Below are positions 11,569 through 23,122 of a stretch of DNA of 64,000 nucleotides, piece after piece. The stretch's first letter is position 1, and every line of letters starts with the position of its first letter. The notes under the pieces were generated by a model, which saw only the letters and a list, made by a program, of their open reading frames with translations, had not been told where the DNA came from and searched no databases. The translations under genes were made by a program, and so were the position numbers. The DNA lies in contig CM068541.1 of NCBI GenBank assembly GCA_035048495.1, positions 6,207,929 to 6,271,928 of the forward strand, written 5' to 3'. The DNA is from Euptelea pleiosperma (lineage: Eukaryota > Streptophyta > Magnoliopsida > Ranunculales > Eupteleaceae).

Positions 11569-12374
11569 ATCATGTGAACCACTTAGCCTCACATGCCAAG
11601 TAGGTCTCATGTGTCATGTTATAAACATATTAGGCAGACCCCACATGTTAGGTGGCGCCTTACATGCCACATGTCGACCCCACACATTATGTGGGGAACA
11701 TATACCAAGAGGATCCTACGTGTCATATGATCAATATATTTAGGTGGGCCCCAAGTGTCACGTGTCAGTGTATTAAAGTCTCACGTGGGTATATGGTGGG
11801 GCATACACCGAATTATTGAAATGGATGGGCCCCTTTTAGAATGTGGTAAAATTTACGAAGTAAAGAAAGCTCCGCCACTTACAGAAGAGTTGTTGAACGT
11901 GGCTCCAGAAAACCCCTCCCCAGTCCCCCACCAATATGATGAAAGTTATATTCTTTGTGGGTGCGGATTCTTAAAGTACAACAAGACGAATCCTCAACAA
12001 CCGAAATGAGTAGAAAATTACAAACAAGACAAATCCCACCCCACCCCCCCCCCCCAAAAGAAAAAATGAGTGATACCTGGACTTTTTGTAAGATTTCAGA
12101 AAGCAGGGAATCCCCTGCACCTGACCTACTTGGTACTCATATAGAGAGGTGTGTGTAAATGTAAAGTGGGATGTGGACCATTAAGTTGATCTCGTGCATC
12201 TCCTCCACAAGACTAAAGGGTATGCAGTTCACATCGTACGGTTGCATGTCTTTGCTTCATGGTGTGTGATGAAGTGGAGCCCAGTTTTTATGGGTTTTGA
12301 TTTAATGGTAAAAGTTTACTACAAGTGTAGAGGTTTTTATTTTTTTTATGAAACAAGGAGGTGAGAAGCAAAAT
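11569..12374. other. Spacer segment shared by all three units, no gene
   Basis: Paralogous to about 27170-27835 and 49407-50120. It contains short imperfect repeats of CCACATGT-type words and a C-rich run near 12041. Open frames differ between the three copies and are not conserved, so I see no gene. Confidence 0.6.
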
Positions 12375-12790
12375 AAGTGAAGGGTCGGGCTCAGGGGACC
12401 CCCATTTTTCTTACCCCTTTTGGTGTTCGTGTGCTCGGCCGTGGATTTCGAGTAAAACTTCTGTCACAAAAACAGATTGCAAATCACACAATCACAAGCC
12501 AATGAGTTCTCGGCACGTACACCTCAAAGCAAAGCACATGGGTGCGTTGCAAAAAGCATTTGGCTACGTGCCGAGAACTCGTTGGCTGCTGATTGTGTGA
12601 TTTGCACTCCGTTATGACGTCAAAAGTTTTACTCGTGGATTTCAAGAATAAAACTTCTTACTTTTTTCACTTTTTTGGGAGTTGACAACCACCCCGTCAG
12701 ATTTGTGAAATCCACGGTCGAGCAGGCGTACACCGAGAGGGGTCAGAAAAAGGAGTCCTCGGAGCCTGAGCCATAAGGGGAAACACTATA
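12375..12790. mobile_element. GGGCTCAGGGGACC fold-back element interrupted by a short MULE-end element
   Basis: Arms begin GGGCTCAGGGGACCCCC and end GGAGTCCTCGGAGCCTGAGCC. The 185-base element at 12450-12634 is inserted in the left arm. The uninterrupted form is at 50126-50327. Confidence 0.75.
12450..12634. mobile_element. Short (185-base) MULE-end element with a distinct palindromic core
   Basis: Ends match the 400-base MULE-like family (GAGTAAAACTTCTGTCACA / AGTTTTACTC), but the interior is a different palindrome containing CCAATGAGTTCTCGGCACGT. The perfect 9-base target duplication GTGGATTTC lies at 12441-12449 and 12635-12643. The empty site appears near 50191. It is inserted into another fold-back (12375-12790). 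Confidence 0.9.
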
Positions 12791-12796
12791 CTTGGG

Positions 12797-13201
12797 GAGT
12801 AAAACTTGTGTCACAAGATGTTGTGACGGAACACGGTCACAGCACTCAATACGAGACACGTGGCATACGATCAGAGGTCTTTGACCGTATGGATGTTTGA
12901 CCAGTCCCTCGGTGGACCTACAAACCAAAAATCAGCCTGATTAGTGATTTAAAACCTTTGGATTTTTGCTCCCAAAAAACGCTCAATAATGCTCAAATTC
13001 CTACTGTTAAAATCAACCCGTGAAAATAACTTCAATAGAATCAGTTAGAAATCACTAATCAACTGATTTTTTGTGTACCGGTCCACCGAGGGACTGCCCA
13101 AACATCCATACAGACATCGTCCTCTAATAGTATACCACGTGGCTCATATTGAGTGCTGTGACCGTGTTCAGTCACAACATCTTGTGACACAAGTTTTACT
13201 C
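12797..13201. mobile_element. MULE-like fold-back element with 9-base target duplication
   Basis: A 405-base palindromic element with ends GAGTAAAACTTGTGTCACA / TGTGACACAAGTTTTACTC. The perfect 9-base duplication ATACTTGGG lies at 12788-12796 and 13202-13210. The related spacer near 50338 has the site without an insert. No transposase is encoded. Two G-box-like motifs occur in the arms. Confidence 0.88.
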
Positions 13202-13219
13202 ATACTTGGGGAACAAGGG

Positions 13220-14376
13220 TTTTTTTTTTTTTCGTGAAACTTGGTCTCCAAGTTTTGTTTTTTGTTTTTTGTGTACTGAAACTTGGTCAACAAGTTAGAC
13301 ATCCAGTCTTGACCCAGTCTTACTTAGACTATTGGGAGTATGGACCATAAATAATAAAGACAGCAAGGGAAGGTGCCTTCTGATGGCGACAAGTTCGGTA
13401 CCATGAATGGACTTTCCACTTTGGACTGTCCATTGTTTGGGGGCATCACCAAACCCCGATTTAACTTTAGCCATTGGGCCAACCCAGTGAATGTGGTGTC
13501 ATATGACATCACAAATAGATTTATTTATTGGGTAATTTCTAGCAGTTGGATTCAAGCATTTTTTTCCTACTCACATTGAATGGCTAGAGATCACCCATCA
13601 GGCTGATTTTTGTTGTGTAGGCAAGTCATTGGGTCACTGTTATGCGTCCCACAGCCCCACAGACAATAGTACCGCTCAGAAACAAAAAATGTGTCCACAA
13701 GTTTCAATTCTAGTGAAACCTAGCCATCCAACTTACATTTCCATATGCAAGTACAAAGGCATGATCAGAAATAGATCTTCTACTATCCACATTTCTTTGA
13801 TAACCTGCCTTAAGATGACCCACAAGTGTGCCACCATAAGGCCATTAAGGCGGTCGCCTTAGGCCCCAGGTAAGAGAAGGCCCCAGTCCACTGACTACAT
13901 GAATGTTTAGTCCACCCCTAGTTGGATACTAGTGGGTGGCCTGTGCCTCCAATTGGGGATAAGATTTCGGCCATCATTATATGAAGCCGATAAGAGGGAG
14001 AGACAACTGAGCTCCCGATAGAAACCAAAAATTAACCTGGTTGGTTATCTCTAGCCATAGATTTTAGTACTTTTTTAGGATTGATTCTAGCTATTGGATT
14101 CAAGCATGTATTTTGAGTAATAAATCCAATGGCTAGAAATCATCAATCAAGCTGATTTTTAGTGTGTTTATCAACCAACAAGTGGGCTGAACATCCATAT
14201 AGTCATTAGGCCCCAAAAATTATCTATATAGGGATGTGAGAGTCCTCTGCATGGACTGCAACGGGATTACAGGAGTCCTCTGCATCTATATTTTTTCCGT
14301 AGCTTTTGATTATCGTCAATACTTGTTAAATAAGATTTTCTACTGTATAGAGAGACTTAAAACATAAGACTTTTTG
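13220..14376. other. Spacer segment shared by all three units
   Basis: Paralogous to about 27980-28560 plus 28990-29276, and to 51030-52070. It holds diverged repeat arms (GCTGATTTTTG-type) but no conserved frame. The ABCC relic begins at its right end. Confidence 0.55.
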
Positions 14377-14512
14377 CCAGGATACCCCGCGAGTACAAAA
14401 CATAAGACTTTTATAATAAACTAGAACTCAATATCATGTATGTATATATGTGTGTATGGCAAGATTTTTTTTGCATTAGACATTTAAGCTAACAGTGACA
14501 GGCCCAAACAAG
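14377..14512 (-). pseudogene. Small remnant of a fourth ABCC copy: intron 1 piece fused to an exon 1 piece
   Basis: Bases 14377-14484 resemble ABCC intron 1 (copy A about 3105-3225). Bases 14485-14512 match a short piece of exon 1 (copy A about 5450-5476). The two are joined by a deletion of over 2 kb, in the order expected for a minus-strand gene. It occupies the same place in this spacer as the relic at 29277-29900 in the next one, so both probably derive from one decayed gene. No coding capacity remains. Confidence 0.65.
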
Positions 14513-14705
14513 AAAATAACTTAAATCGAATCGCTTAGAAATCACTAATCATGCTGATTTTTGCTTTAGAGGTCCACTGAGGGACTGGCCAAACATCCAT
14601 ACGGTCAGAATCCATGCACTTAGATTGTGCCATGTGGCCTGTGATTTTCATTGTGACAGAAGCATCTATCAAAACGCTGTGATAGAAGTTTTACTCCAAC
14701 GCTAC
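14513..14705. mobile_element. Right half of the MULE-like element seen complete at 29911
   Basis: The right arm only, ending AGAAGTTTTACTC followed by CAACGCTAC, the same flank as at 30306. The left half is missing and the sequence abuts the ABCC relic at 14512. Confidence 0.7.
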
Positions 14706-14714
14706 AAGGCTACA

Positions 14715-15404
14715 ACAACTTTACCAGTTTTGGTGGGTCCCAACCCCCGACCATAGTTAGCATATCCTTGTTTAAAACATGTTTTTAAAAAAAGAATTTT
14801 TGACATACCCTCATGTTATCTTTGAAATTTGACATACCCCCATAATTTGAAAAAGTTGACATACCCCCATGACTTGGTCCACCGTCCTTGATTCATATTG
14901 ACTAATAGTTATCTTCGAAAATGACAAAAATGCAGCTCCAAACTTGAAACAAAAGCATATGGATTTGGGCTAAAACCCAGAAACCTAAATCAAATGGTTG
15001 TGATTATGAATTCAATCAGGTCCGATTCTAAAATAGCAAAATCTAAGATCGGGATAATTTTTATCAGATCCTTTTCGAAGGGTTTGTATTCCATCCTCGT
15101 TCACCAAAAGGCGAGTATGTCATGGAAAAAGAAGATTGGTCTAGTAGGAGTCAGGAAGATTGGTCCAGTGGTGTTTTGGAGTAAGATAGATGGCTGGATC
15201 ATTTTTATTGCCATTAAAGTTAAGTATGAGTAAATAAGTAAAGGGGTACCTAGATGATCTATTGAGGTTCTTTTTTGTTTGTGTTTCAATTTCGAACTTT
15301 CCACTCTTTACCTAAGATTAACGCAGTTACCCTTCACAGTTCCATTAAAATATTTTTATGGCTGTGCAGACGTATTGAACAAAATCCAATTAATGATGGC
15401 AGCA
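14715..15404. other. Spacer segment shared with 30315-30790, no gene
   Basis: Closely similar to the B-C spacer (shared words such as AAAACCCAGAAACCTAAATC). Open frames in the two copies do not agree, so it is not coding. Confidence 0.55.
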
Positions 15405-16117
15405 TGTCACGGGGTTGCAAATTCTTTGCCTTAGACCCGTGCGGCACTCGCGTCACGCTCCAACGTCACTTGAGTCAGCCTTTCCTTGTCGCCTTGAGAG
15501 TCCCCAAACTCATCAAGACACTCACTTGTTTGATCATACCAAGAACACTTAAGGAAAAGATGGAAGAGGATTTAAAATCTCTTAACTCAACTCTTGTATT
15601 TTTTTTTTTTTGGATAAGGTAAAAGATATATTGAATAAAAAGAGATACAAAGGGGAGGAGGTCAAGGAGACCTCCAAAAAGGCACAAGGAGAAGAAAGAA
15701 GAGAAAGGAAAAGCTAAACACCCCTACTCAACTCTTGTATTATTTCTTGGATTCTTAGATGATTATAAATGAGGGTCTCAATCCCTTTATATAGGCATGA
15801 TGTCTTAAGACCTAGAAATATCTAAAAAACTTTATACCAATCTACAACTAATGGATCTCAAGAACTATCATAGGAATTATCTAGAATATGTATATAATGC
15901 TTGGAATACTCAAGAATGTTCTAGAATGCTCCAGGCCCTAGGACTTTTTAGAATCTTCTAGAATTCACTAGAATTCTCTATAGTTCTCTAAAATCCTCTG
16001 GAGTTCCCTAAAATCCTCTAGAGTTTTCTATAATGTTCTAAAGTCTTCCATAAGCCGCTAGAGCATCCAACTTTTAGGTGTAGGGAAAATCTAATTCGAG
16101 TCAATCACCCCGTGACA
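15405..16117 (+). mobile_element. Probable solo LTR specific to the A-B spacer
   Basis: The segment begins TGTCACGGGG and ends CCCCGTGACA, which fits the TG..CA rule and the short inverted ends of plant LTRs. It has an internal TATA-like motif (TTTATATAGG near 15775) and many TCTAGAA-type repeats. The homologous position in the B-C spacer (after about 30800) lacks it. I could not find a matching 5-base target duplication, so the exact ends are uncertain. A short LINE insertion (15601-15725) is nested inside. Confidence 0.5.
15601..15725 (-). mobile_element. 5'-truncated LINE 3' end
   Basis: A 125-base insertion that, read on the minus strand, ends in ACCTTATCC plus poly-A, as plant LINE 3' ends do. 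It is flanked by a 16-base target duplication, ACTCAACTCTTGTATT, at 15585-15600 and 15726-15741. No coding sequence is left. Confidence 0.85.
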
Positions 16118-16139
16118 AGTAATAGTAAAAAATTCCCTG

Positions 16140-16262
16140 AAAAAAAAAGGATTTTTGGCTTGTCCCTTTATTGAGGAATTTGCATCTCACCCAATGTTTT
16201 TAAAATATTTGCGTCTCATCCATTGACCATAGTCAACACCATTGACCATAGACGCACATTAA
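16140..16262. mobile_element. Fragment of the TTGATGCAATTTGCAT fold-back family
   Basis: Left arm only (GGATTTTTGGCTTGTCCC ... CATTGACCATAGTCAA). It is complete at 31200. Confidence 0.6.
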
Positions 16263-16678
16263 CAGTCTCCGGATGGATGATAATTAATTCAATCACTAAA
16301 TAAACACGCCATGCACGTTGCTCACACATGCAGCGAAGCCATCGGCGTTCATTAAAAAGCAAAATTCCACCTGATCAAACGGTTCTAACCATTGCTGTCA
16401 AAGATGATTAAAAACAAAGTAGTGTAACATAACTCTTCTGTGAAGCCAAGATAAATTAAGCCTTCTTTTAAGCTCAGAATAATATCTTTACTAATTGCAC
16501 CATTTGGTGCCTAAAAAACTACATGTAGACGACACTAAATCAAAATCATTCGGTGTCAAGTTCATCGACTTCAAGAACGCCTCCTCTGGACAGCCTCGAC
16601 CTTGGATTATATTCATCATCAAGCTAAATATCTCAGCTGAATGGAGCCTAATTACAGTCTCCAACATTCATAGATCAG

Positions 16679-19600
16679 TTAACTTTCGAAACTAGAACTC
16701 GACCTTACGGTATACTCTGCAACAAGCTTTGCAAACGAAGAGGACTTGTCTTCTAATAATCTGGCTGGGGAGTCATATTCCACCATAAGGCCTGCTCAAA
16801 AAGAATTCCTTGCTTGAGAATAAAGAACCTCCCAGAGATAGAAAATAAGAAATAAAAAGTTAGATTATAATTAACCCATTTTGATTGTACTGACCATGAT
16901 CAAGAAGTAGGACCATGTCACTATCGACGACGGAAGTTATCCGATGTGCAATCGTGATGACTGTAGAGTCTGAGAACTGCTGCCTAAGCGTTTGCTGAAT
17001 CACATTATCAGTTGCTGTATCCACCGATGCAGTAGCTTCATCGAGAACCAAGACTCTGCACTTCTTAAGTAGTACCCTCCCCAGACAGCCCAGTTGCCTC
17101 TGACCCATACTCCAATTCTCTCCGTTTTCAGTAACTGCAACACCCAGATACGTTAAATGAAGTTGCTGCATCCAATACAGATTTTTCACTGGTATATGGG
17201 TTAAATGGAGTTCTTTTGCAGCTTAGATTTTTACTGAACATAAAAAAAAAAAACAAACCTGAAGAATCAAGCTTCCCTTCCTTCTTCCTAACTTCGTCTC
17301 CAAGTTGGCACCTATCTAGAGCCTAAAACAACAGATAGGTGAGCTTCAGGCATAACCATGCACAGTCATCCAAGTTGATATAGAATGTAAAAGTCATTAA
17401 ACATGAATGAAGTATAAGAGAAAAAATTCAGGGCAAGAACAGCATCCCCCTTGTCAATGAGGTAAACATGCTGGACAGTTGGGAGTTTGGTCTACCATTC
17501 TGCAGGTCCCATGTAGGAGATCTCCCAGCTGGAACTTAACTCTGTTGGATGATCATAAGATTCATAACCTTCCAATCTATCACAATTCTCTTGGGCAGTC
17601 AGATAGAATATGACAGATGGTCCAGAAAGAATGTCCAGTTATCGAATGTTTACGATCATCCAATAAAGATAATCTTTTGGAGACTCCTAAAGTGGGAAAC
17701 CCGTCAAAACTAGTCCTGGCTCCACTGCATGTGTGCCATGGGGGACAGCTTCTTACCGTCTTCCTAACTTGAGTATTTGATCTAGATGAATACAAACCCA
17801 CCTCCCAAATCTGTTCATCTGTGTACTCTTCAAGCGGGTCCAGGTTGCTTCGTACAGTCCCTTCGAACATGGTCGGGTCCTGTGGAATAATGCTTAATCT
17901 GGACCGCAAGTCATGCAGTCCAATTGTAGATATGTTCATACCATCTATTAGAATCTGACCGGCAGCAGGTTCGACAAGGCGGAAGAGTGTCTGAATGAGA
18001 GTTGATTTACCACTACCTGTTCTCCCAACAATGCGGGTCTTCATTCCACCAGAGAAAGTGCATGTGAGACCACGCAAGACAAGTGGCATGTGTGGGGCAT
18101 ACCTGACCTACATTCACATTGAACATCATTTAACATAGAGATATTCCTTATGTACAGAAGACTGAGTAGAGTCATTTGTGCGCCTAAGCACTACTAAATC
18201 AGATATTAGGCAAGAATGTCTTTGGCATAAGATTACCTTCAGATCATGAATATTAACTTCTCCATGTGACGGCCAATCTTGGTCTGGCCTATTTGTTTCC
18301 ACCACAAGAGGAGGTTCACTCGGGATACATGTGTACTGAAGTATTCTCTCAACAGATATAATTTTGTTCTCAAGATTGCACAGATTCGATATGACCCATG
18401 CTTGTTGCATGTTCAAATTAAGTCCATATGTCACCGATAAGCCCGCAATGCCTTCAAAATAAAAGAAAAAGAGGATGAGGTTCAAGTTCTTCCTGTGAGT
18501 GATCAATTATGGTGGCTCACAATGATGATTTAATAACAGATATCAAATGGGACCCACTTACCAGGATCAATCACTCCCTGCGGCATGGAAATCAAGAAAA
18601 TCAAAGAGAAGGCAAATGTGATGGATGACAACATATCCAAGCGAAAGCATAACCACTCCATTGCACCAGAACCATGAAATTTGGGCCGGGAGTAACCATC
18701 CATCAGCTTCAGGTTCGTGTCCATGAATTTTGATTCCTGATCAAAGCTCCTGATAGTTGTTGATCCTGAGATAGATTCAGCGAAATGTTGTATGACCAGA
18801 GCTTTGCATACTCCCATCAGCCGTGCTAGTTCTCGTGCTGTAGAATTGTAGTATTGCTGCAAAACAAGAATTGTAAGAAATCTCAAGGCTTGGAACTGAA
18901 GAACATATATGTGTGTGAGAGGAATTTTTCATAACTATGCAGATACCAAATGGGAATATAAACAAATAATGAGAAAAATTGGATTACATGGTCTTCTCTG
19001 GTCCAATTTGCTCAAAAGATTATGATAAGTGGAGCAAGAGATTTCCGGAAAAATTGAATTAGAATATTAGGTGTCATTTGTGGGGTTCACTAACAGTGGA
19101 AGTGGTTTTAATGGGAAATTCGACAGCCGAAGCATTGGAAAAGGGACTTGTGCTCATGTTTACAAATTCAATGGACAGATTTGCTCTGGTTGACTTATAT
19201 TAACTCGGCCTATGCAGAGTATGGCTCCAATAATGCCTTCTGTGTCATCCAATACAGTACTGTGCAAATGGGTCTCATCTCGTACTTGAAGCGTGCCCGA
19301 CACTACTGGGACAATATGGCTGGGTTTGATTTGATATATATTTTAATCCTTGAGAATTAGAAAAGGCTATGAGCATTACCTGATACCAGATGCAGGTTGC
19401 AATCACGGGGATAAAAATGACGAAAACCTGCCATGCAACCTAGGACATTACTGCAATAATTCCAAGGAGTTGTATGATTGCGAAAGCAAATGACCCTATT
19501 TTAAATGGAATGCTCAAATCCACTGCACTTTGATCCGTAGAAGCCTGCCACAGAAAGATAGCTTACTTAAACTGTAGACTGATATTAGCTTTCAACTACG

Positions 19601-22600
19601 TCAAACAGGACTCGATTTGAATTGAAAATAGATAAAATGTGTATGTTCACTTACTCTATTTAATATCCGTCCACTTGGGGTGGAATCAAAGAATGACATG
19701 GGGGCACGGAAAAGGCACAAATGCATTTTGTTGAAGAGTAGCGTGGCTGTCTTGTAGCCAGCTGTTGCCAAAAGCATGACTCTCACAAGGACACAAATGG
19801 AGCTTCCGATGGCTAAAGCAACATAGACCCTTCGACACAGGAGTGGCCCAAGCCATCCAGTAATTGCTCCCAATCTGAAGAACCTGAAAGAGAATCTGTG
19901 CTAGCAATATAAATGGTACAAGAGCTCCTCCGTATGCCGTGGTAATATATTTCCAATACACCCAAAAGCCAACTTTGCCTTTCTCTCTCTCTTCTTCTTG
20001 AACAAGCTGTCCTTTTGGCTCAACTATTTCACCTGTTTTACCATTTTGCCCTTCTCTCTTATCTTCTTCTTTATGCACAGCCTTCTTATCATTCCCCATA
20101 TCACCATCCTCAGTATTTCTTAAATTTTCAGAAGCTGGTCCTCTCTCTGTGGAATCAATGGCCAACAAAGCTTTCTTATGTGCACCCACCAGTTCCATAA
20201 AGTCTGTTCCTGAACTGAGAATCTCGTCATACTTACCCGCTTGCGTAATTTTTTTTTTTGAAAGGTACCCGCTTGCGTAATCCTTCCATCTTTCATAACC
20301 TGTCAAAAAAGAGAAGGCAAATGTTCATAATTGAATCGGGTTCATGGAATCAAAGACGAGGAAGAAAAAAGACTAAAAATCCTCACCAGGATAAGGTCGG
20401 CCGAAGGTAAGAACTCTACTTGATGGGTAACATAAATCACTGTTTTTGAACCCAAACGCCCAAGTAGACACTCCTGCCATGCAAAGGTTTGTTAGTCGTA
20501 CTCAAAAACAAATTCACCAAATAATTTGGAATTAGAGTTACCTTAAAGAGATGGGTTCCCGTGTGGGCATCCACAGCACTAAAAGGATCATCAAACAGAT
20601 AAATGTCAGCATCTTGGTATAAAGCACGGGCAATCTGTATTCTTTGCTTCTGTCCACCGCTCAAGTTGATTCCCCTCTCACCTATAACCGTCTGATCCCC
20701 AAAGGATAGAATTTCAAGATCCTTCTTCAATGCACATGCTTCAAGGATCCTCTCATATCTCTCTCTGTCCATCTCCTTACCAAACAATACATTCTCTTCA
20801 ATCTTACCACTCTGTATCCAAGGTGATTGAGAAACATAAGCCTTCGTCCCACTCAACTTAATGGTGCCAGATACCTTGGGCACTTCCCCTAAGATGCACG
20901 AAAGCAAACTTGACTTTCCCGATCCAACAGTACCGCAAACAGCCACTCTCATGCCATGACACACTTGGAAATTCAGATCTTTTAATGTAGGATTAGGGGA
21001 AGAGATATCCCAAGAGAAATTCCCATTGCTTATCTCGATTGCGATTTTGGAAGTACCTCTAGGAAGTTTCTCTATTATATCGGACTGCAGTTCATTGAGA
21101 CGGAGGAACGAGGCAATCCGATCAAGGGAAACCTTTGTCTGAGCTACCATTGAGATTGTGTCGGGGAGATTATAAATGGGCTCTTGCAATATCCTGAATG
21201 TTGCAAGTGCAGATAGTATCTTTCCTGACTCTAGCGGGATCCCCATTAGCATGCAGGCCCCAAATGTGACCACAGACACAAATGTGGGGGCCAACCAGAA
21301 GACGAAAGTGGTCATGGCAGTTGTGTACGCATACGTCCTCAACCAGCCTGTTTCATTCTTTCTGAGTTCAATTATTTTAGACAAGAACTTCATCTCCCAT
21401 CCCTGAAGCTTGAGAATTCTCATGTTCCTTAGAATCTCTGTTGTTGCCTTCATCCTTGTATCTTTGGACTCCATCAATTTCCCCTGGTAATTCGCCTGCA
21501 ATTTTCCCAAGGGAACATTTGCAAACATCACAATTACCGTGGCCACAAAAGCTGCAATCGAAGCGAGCCCAAGATTCTTGTACAAGATCAACAAGGCCAG
21601 AATGACTTGAACAGGGACCATCCATAGATCATGCATCTTCCAACTGAATTCGCCAATCCTCTCGGCATCAACAGTCACGAAATTGATGATCTCCCCACTA
21701 GTGTGACTCTGCCTTGATTGACTAGAAAGGGAAAGAGCCTTCTTGTATACCATCGCTACCAGGACCGCACGGGCCCTAATCCCAACCTGTTGCAACCTAA
21801 AAAACCAATGTCTCTGCGAGAAGCACTCGATGAGCTTTGCAACAAAGAACACGAACACCAGAACATACCCTTCGTGATTGAACTCTCGACGGCCATTGAG
21901 GTATTGAACAAAGGTATCGATAAGGTATGGACCAACATAAGAAGCAAATGTGTATAGAAGTGAGAAGAATGCTGTCAATAGGATTTCTCTCCACACCGAG
22001 AAGAGCAATGCCTTGACCAGTTTGATAGTACTTACTTCACCACTATTATTACTATCAGAATCAAGCTTATTTTTAAAAACTGGGAAGACTCCATAAACAC
22101 TATCACTGCCGTCTAGCTGAGGAACATCCTCAAGGTCTAATGTTTTCTTATTACCAACAGCAGGCAAAGGGCCCATCCAAGAGAAAGTAAGGATACTGAG
22201 TAAACTGGCATTTGAGAAAGGACTTACAAGTTCACCCCCATTACTCTTCCTTGACCCATCAACACTACTACTACCGTTCAAAAGAGGCTCTTGAAGAAGG
22301 GTCTCTTCTTCTCCGACCTTCTTGCCGAACAATCCGGCATAAAAGAAAAACAGAGCAGCAAAAAAGGACACAACATCTGAAACCCAGAATTGGGTTGGTA
22401 AGAATTGATGCTTTTGATACGAAACAAGGTCTATAGCAAGACAAGAACCAGACATAAGGAGAAAATACCCCCACCAAATCCTTAGCAAGATGGGGAACTT
22501 CAATTCATTGGAACTAGAGAATTGGGCATGCAAGTAAGCAAAGATTGCAACCCAAGCAAGTGTTCTGAGCACTAAATCCAACACGGCCACAGGATTTTCG

Positions 22601-22920
22601 TCAGACAAACCATTTCTATACCAATAAAAGCAGTTTAAAGCACATAGGAGAAGATTAAACAGTGACAGGCCCAAACAAGAAATAAGGGCTGGTTTATAAA
22701 ACAGAAACCTACTTCGGTTTGAGTTTTCAAGACTAGTAATCTTGAGTCTCATACAGGCCCAATGCATAGATAGAACAAGTAACAGAAGAAGGTGTGAAGA
22801 AGCAGAAAACCCATGTAGGAAAATGGGTTTGAGGAGTAAATCACTACCTGAGTACGTTAGGGTGGAAGTGTGTGAGAAAAACATCAACAAACCATGCTTT
22901 GCTTCCTAAAAAACACCCAT
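16679..22920 (-). pseudogene. ABCC-type (MRP) ABC transporter, copy B: multiply disrupted
   Basis: All ten exons can be placed on the minus strand: 20542-22920, 20387-20473, 19655-20299, 19380-19544, 18562-18856, 18237-18451, 17802-18107, 17259-17322, 16895-17134 and 16679-16791. The gene keeps both nucleotide-binding domains and a normal C-terminus ending SSSSFES. It cannot make the full protein. The ancestral start codon (22918-22920) is followed by TAG at codon 5 (22906-22908), and the next in-frame ATG is codon 13 (22882-22884). Exon 3 has a 32-base LINE-tail insertion including its target duplication (20250-20281) and a 38-base deletion near 19828. Exon 4 has TAG at 19440-19442 where A and C read Gln. 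Intron 1 is only 68 bases against about 280 in A and C. Exons 5-10 are open, with private substitutions such as QLGCLG after the NBD2 signature. It is clearly a pseudogene, and more decayed than copy A. Confidence 0.93.
20250..20265 (-). mobile_element. Extremely truncated LINE tail in exon 3 of ABCC copy B
   Basis: Sixteen bases reading CCTTTC plus ten A on the minus strand lie between two perfect 16-base copies of TACCCGCTTGCGTAAT (20234-20249 and 20266-20281). Copies A and C have the site once. The size of the duplication and the ACCTTTC-poly-A ending are typical of LINE target-primed insertion. The net gain is 32 bases, which shifts the reading frame. Confidence 0.85.
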
Positions 22921-22989
22921 ATTTGCTGTTTTCTCAAGTTTTGGCAGATGGGTATGTTGGTTTTGAATCAATAAGAAACGATTTTGTCC

Positions 22990-22997
22990 ATATATAA
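22990..22997 (-). promoter_or_regulatory. Probable TATA box of ABCC copy B
   Basis: The TATATA motif is at the position homologous to those of copies A and C. A 406-base MULE-like element (23123-23528) has been inserted about 130 bases further upstream. It separates this core promoter from the GA/CT tract (23634-23653) and may have changed transcription of copy B. Confidence 0.4.
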
Positions 22998-23122
22998 GAG
23001 AAAAAGTTGCGGTGTTGTCTTGGTAGTTGGTAACTTGGTAGTGTAGTCTATCTATACAGAGAGGGAGAGGAAGTCAAAGGCGGCTTCGTCGGGCGTAGGA
23101 TGACGTGGTGAGCAAGACTGGT

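Noticed and set aside
15275..15622. 115-codon plus-strand frame
   Set aside because: It spans the edge of a candidate solo LTR and the poly-T of a LINE insertion. It is not conserved in the B-C spacer.
20437..22890. Reading copy B exon 1 as an intact gene from a start at 22890
   Set aside because: That position is TTG, not ATG. The ancestral ATG at 22920 is followed by TAG, and later exons are broken too.
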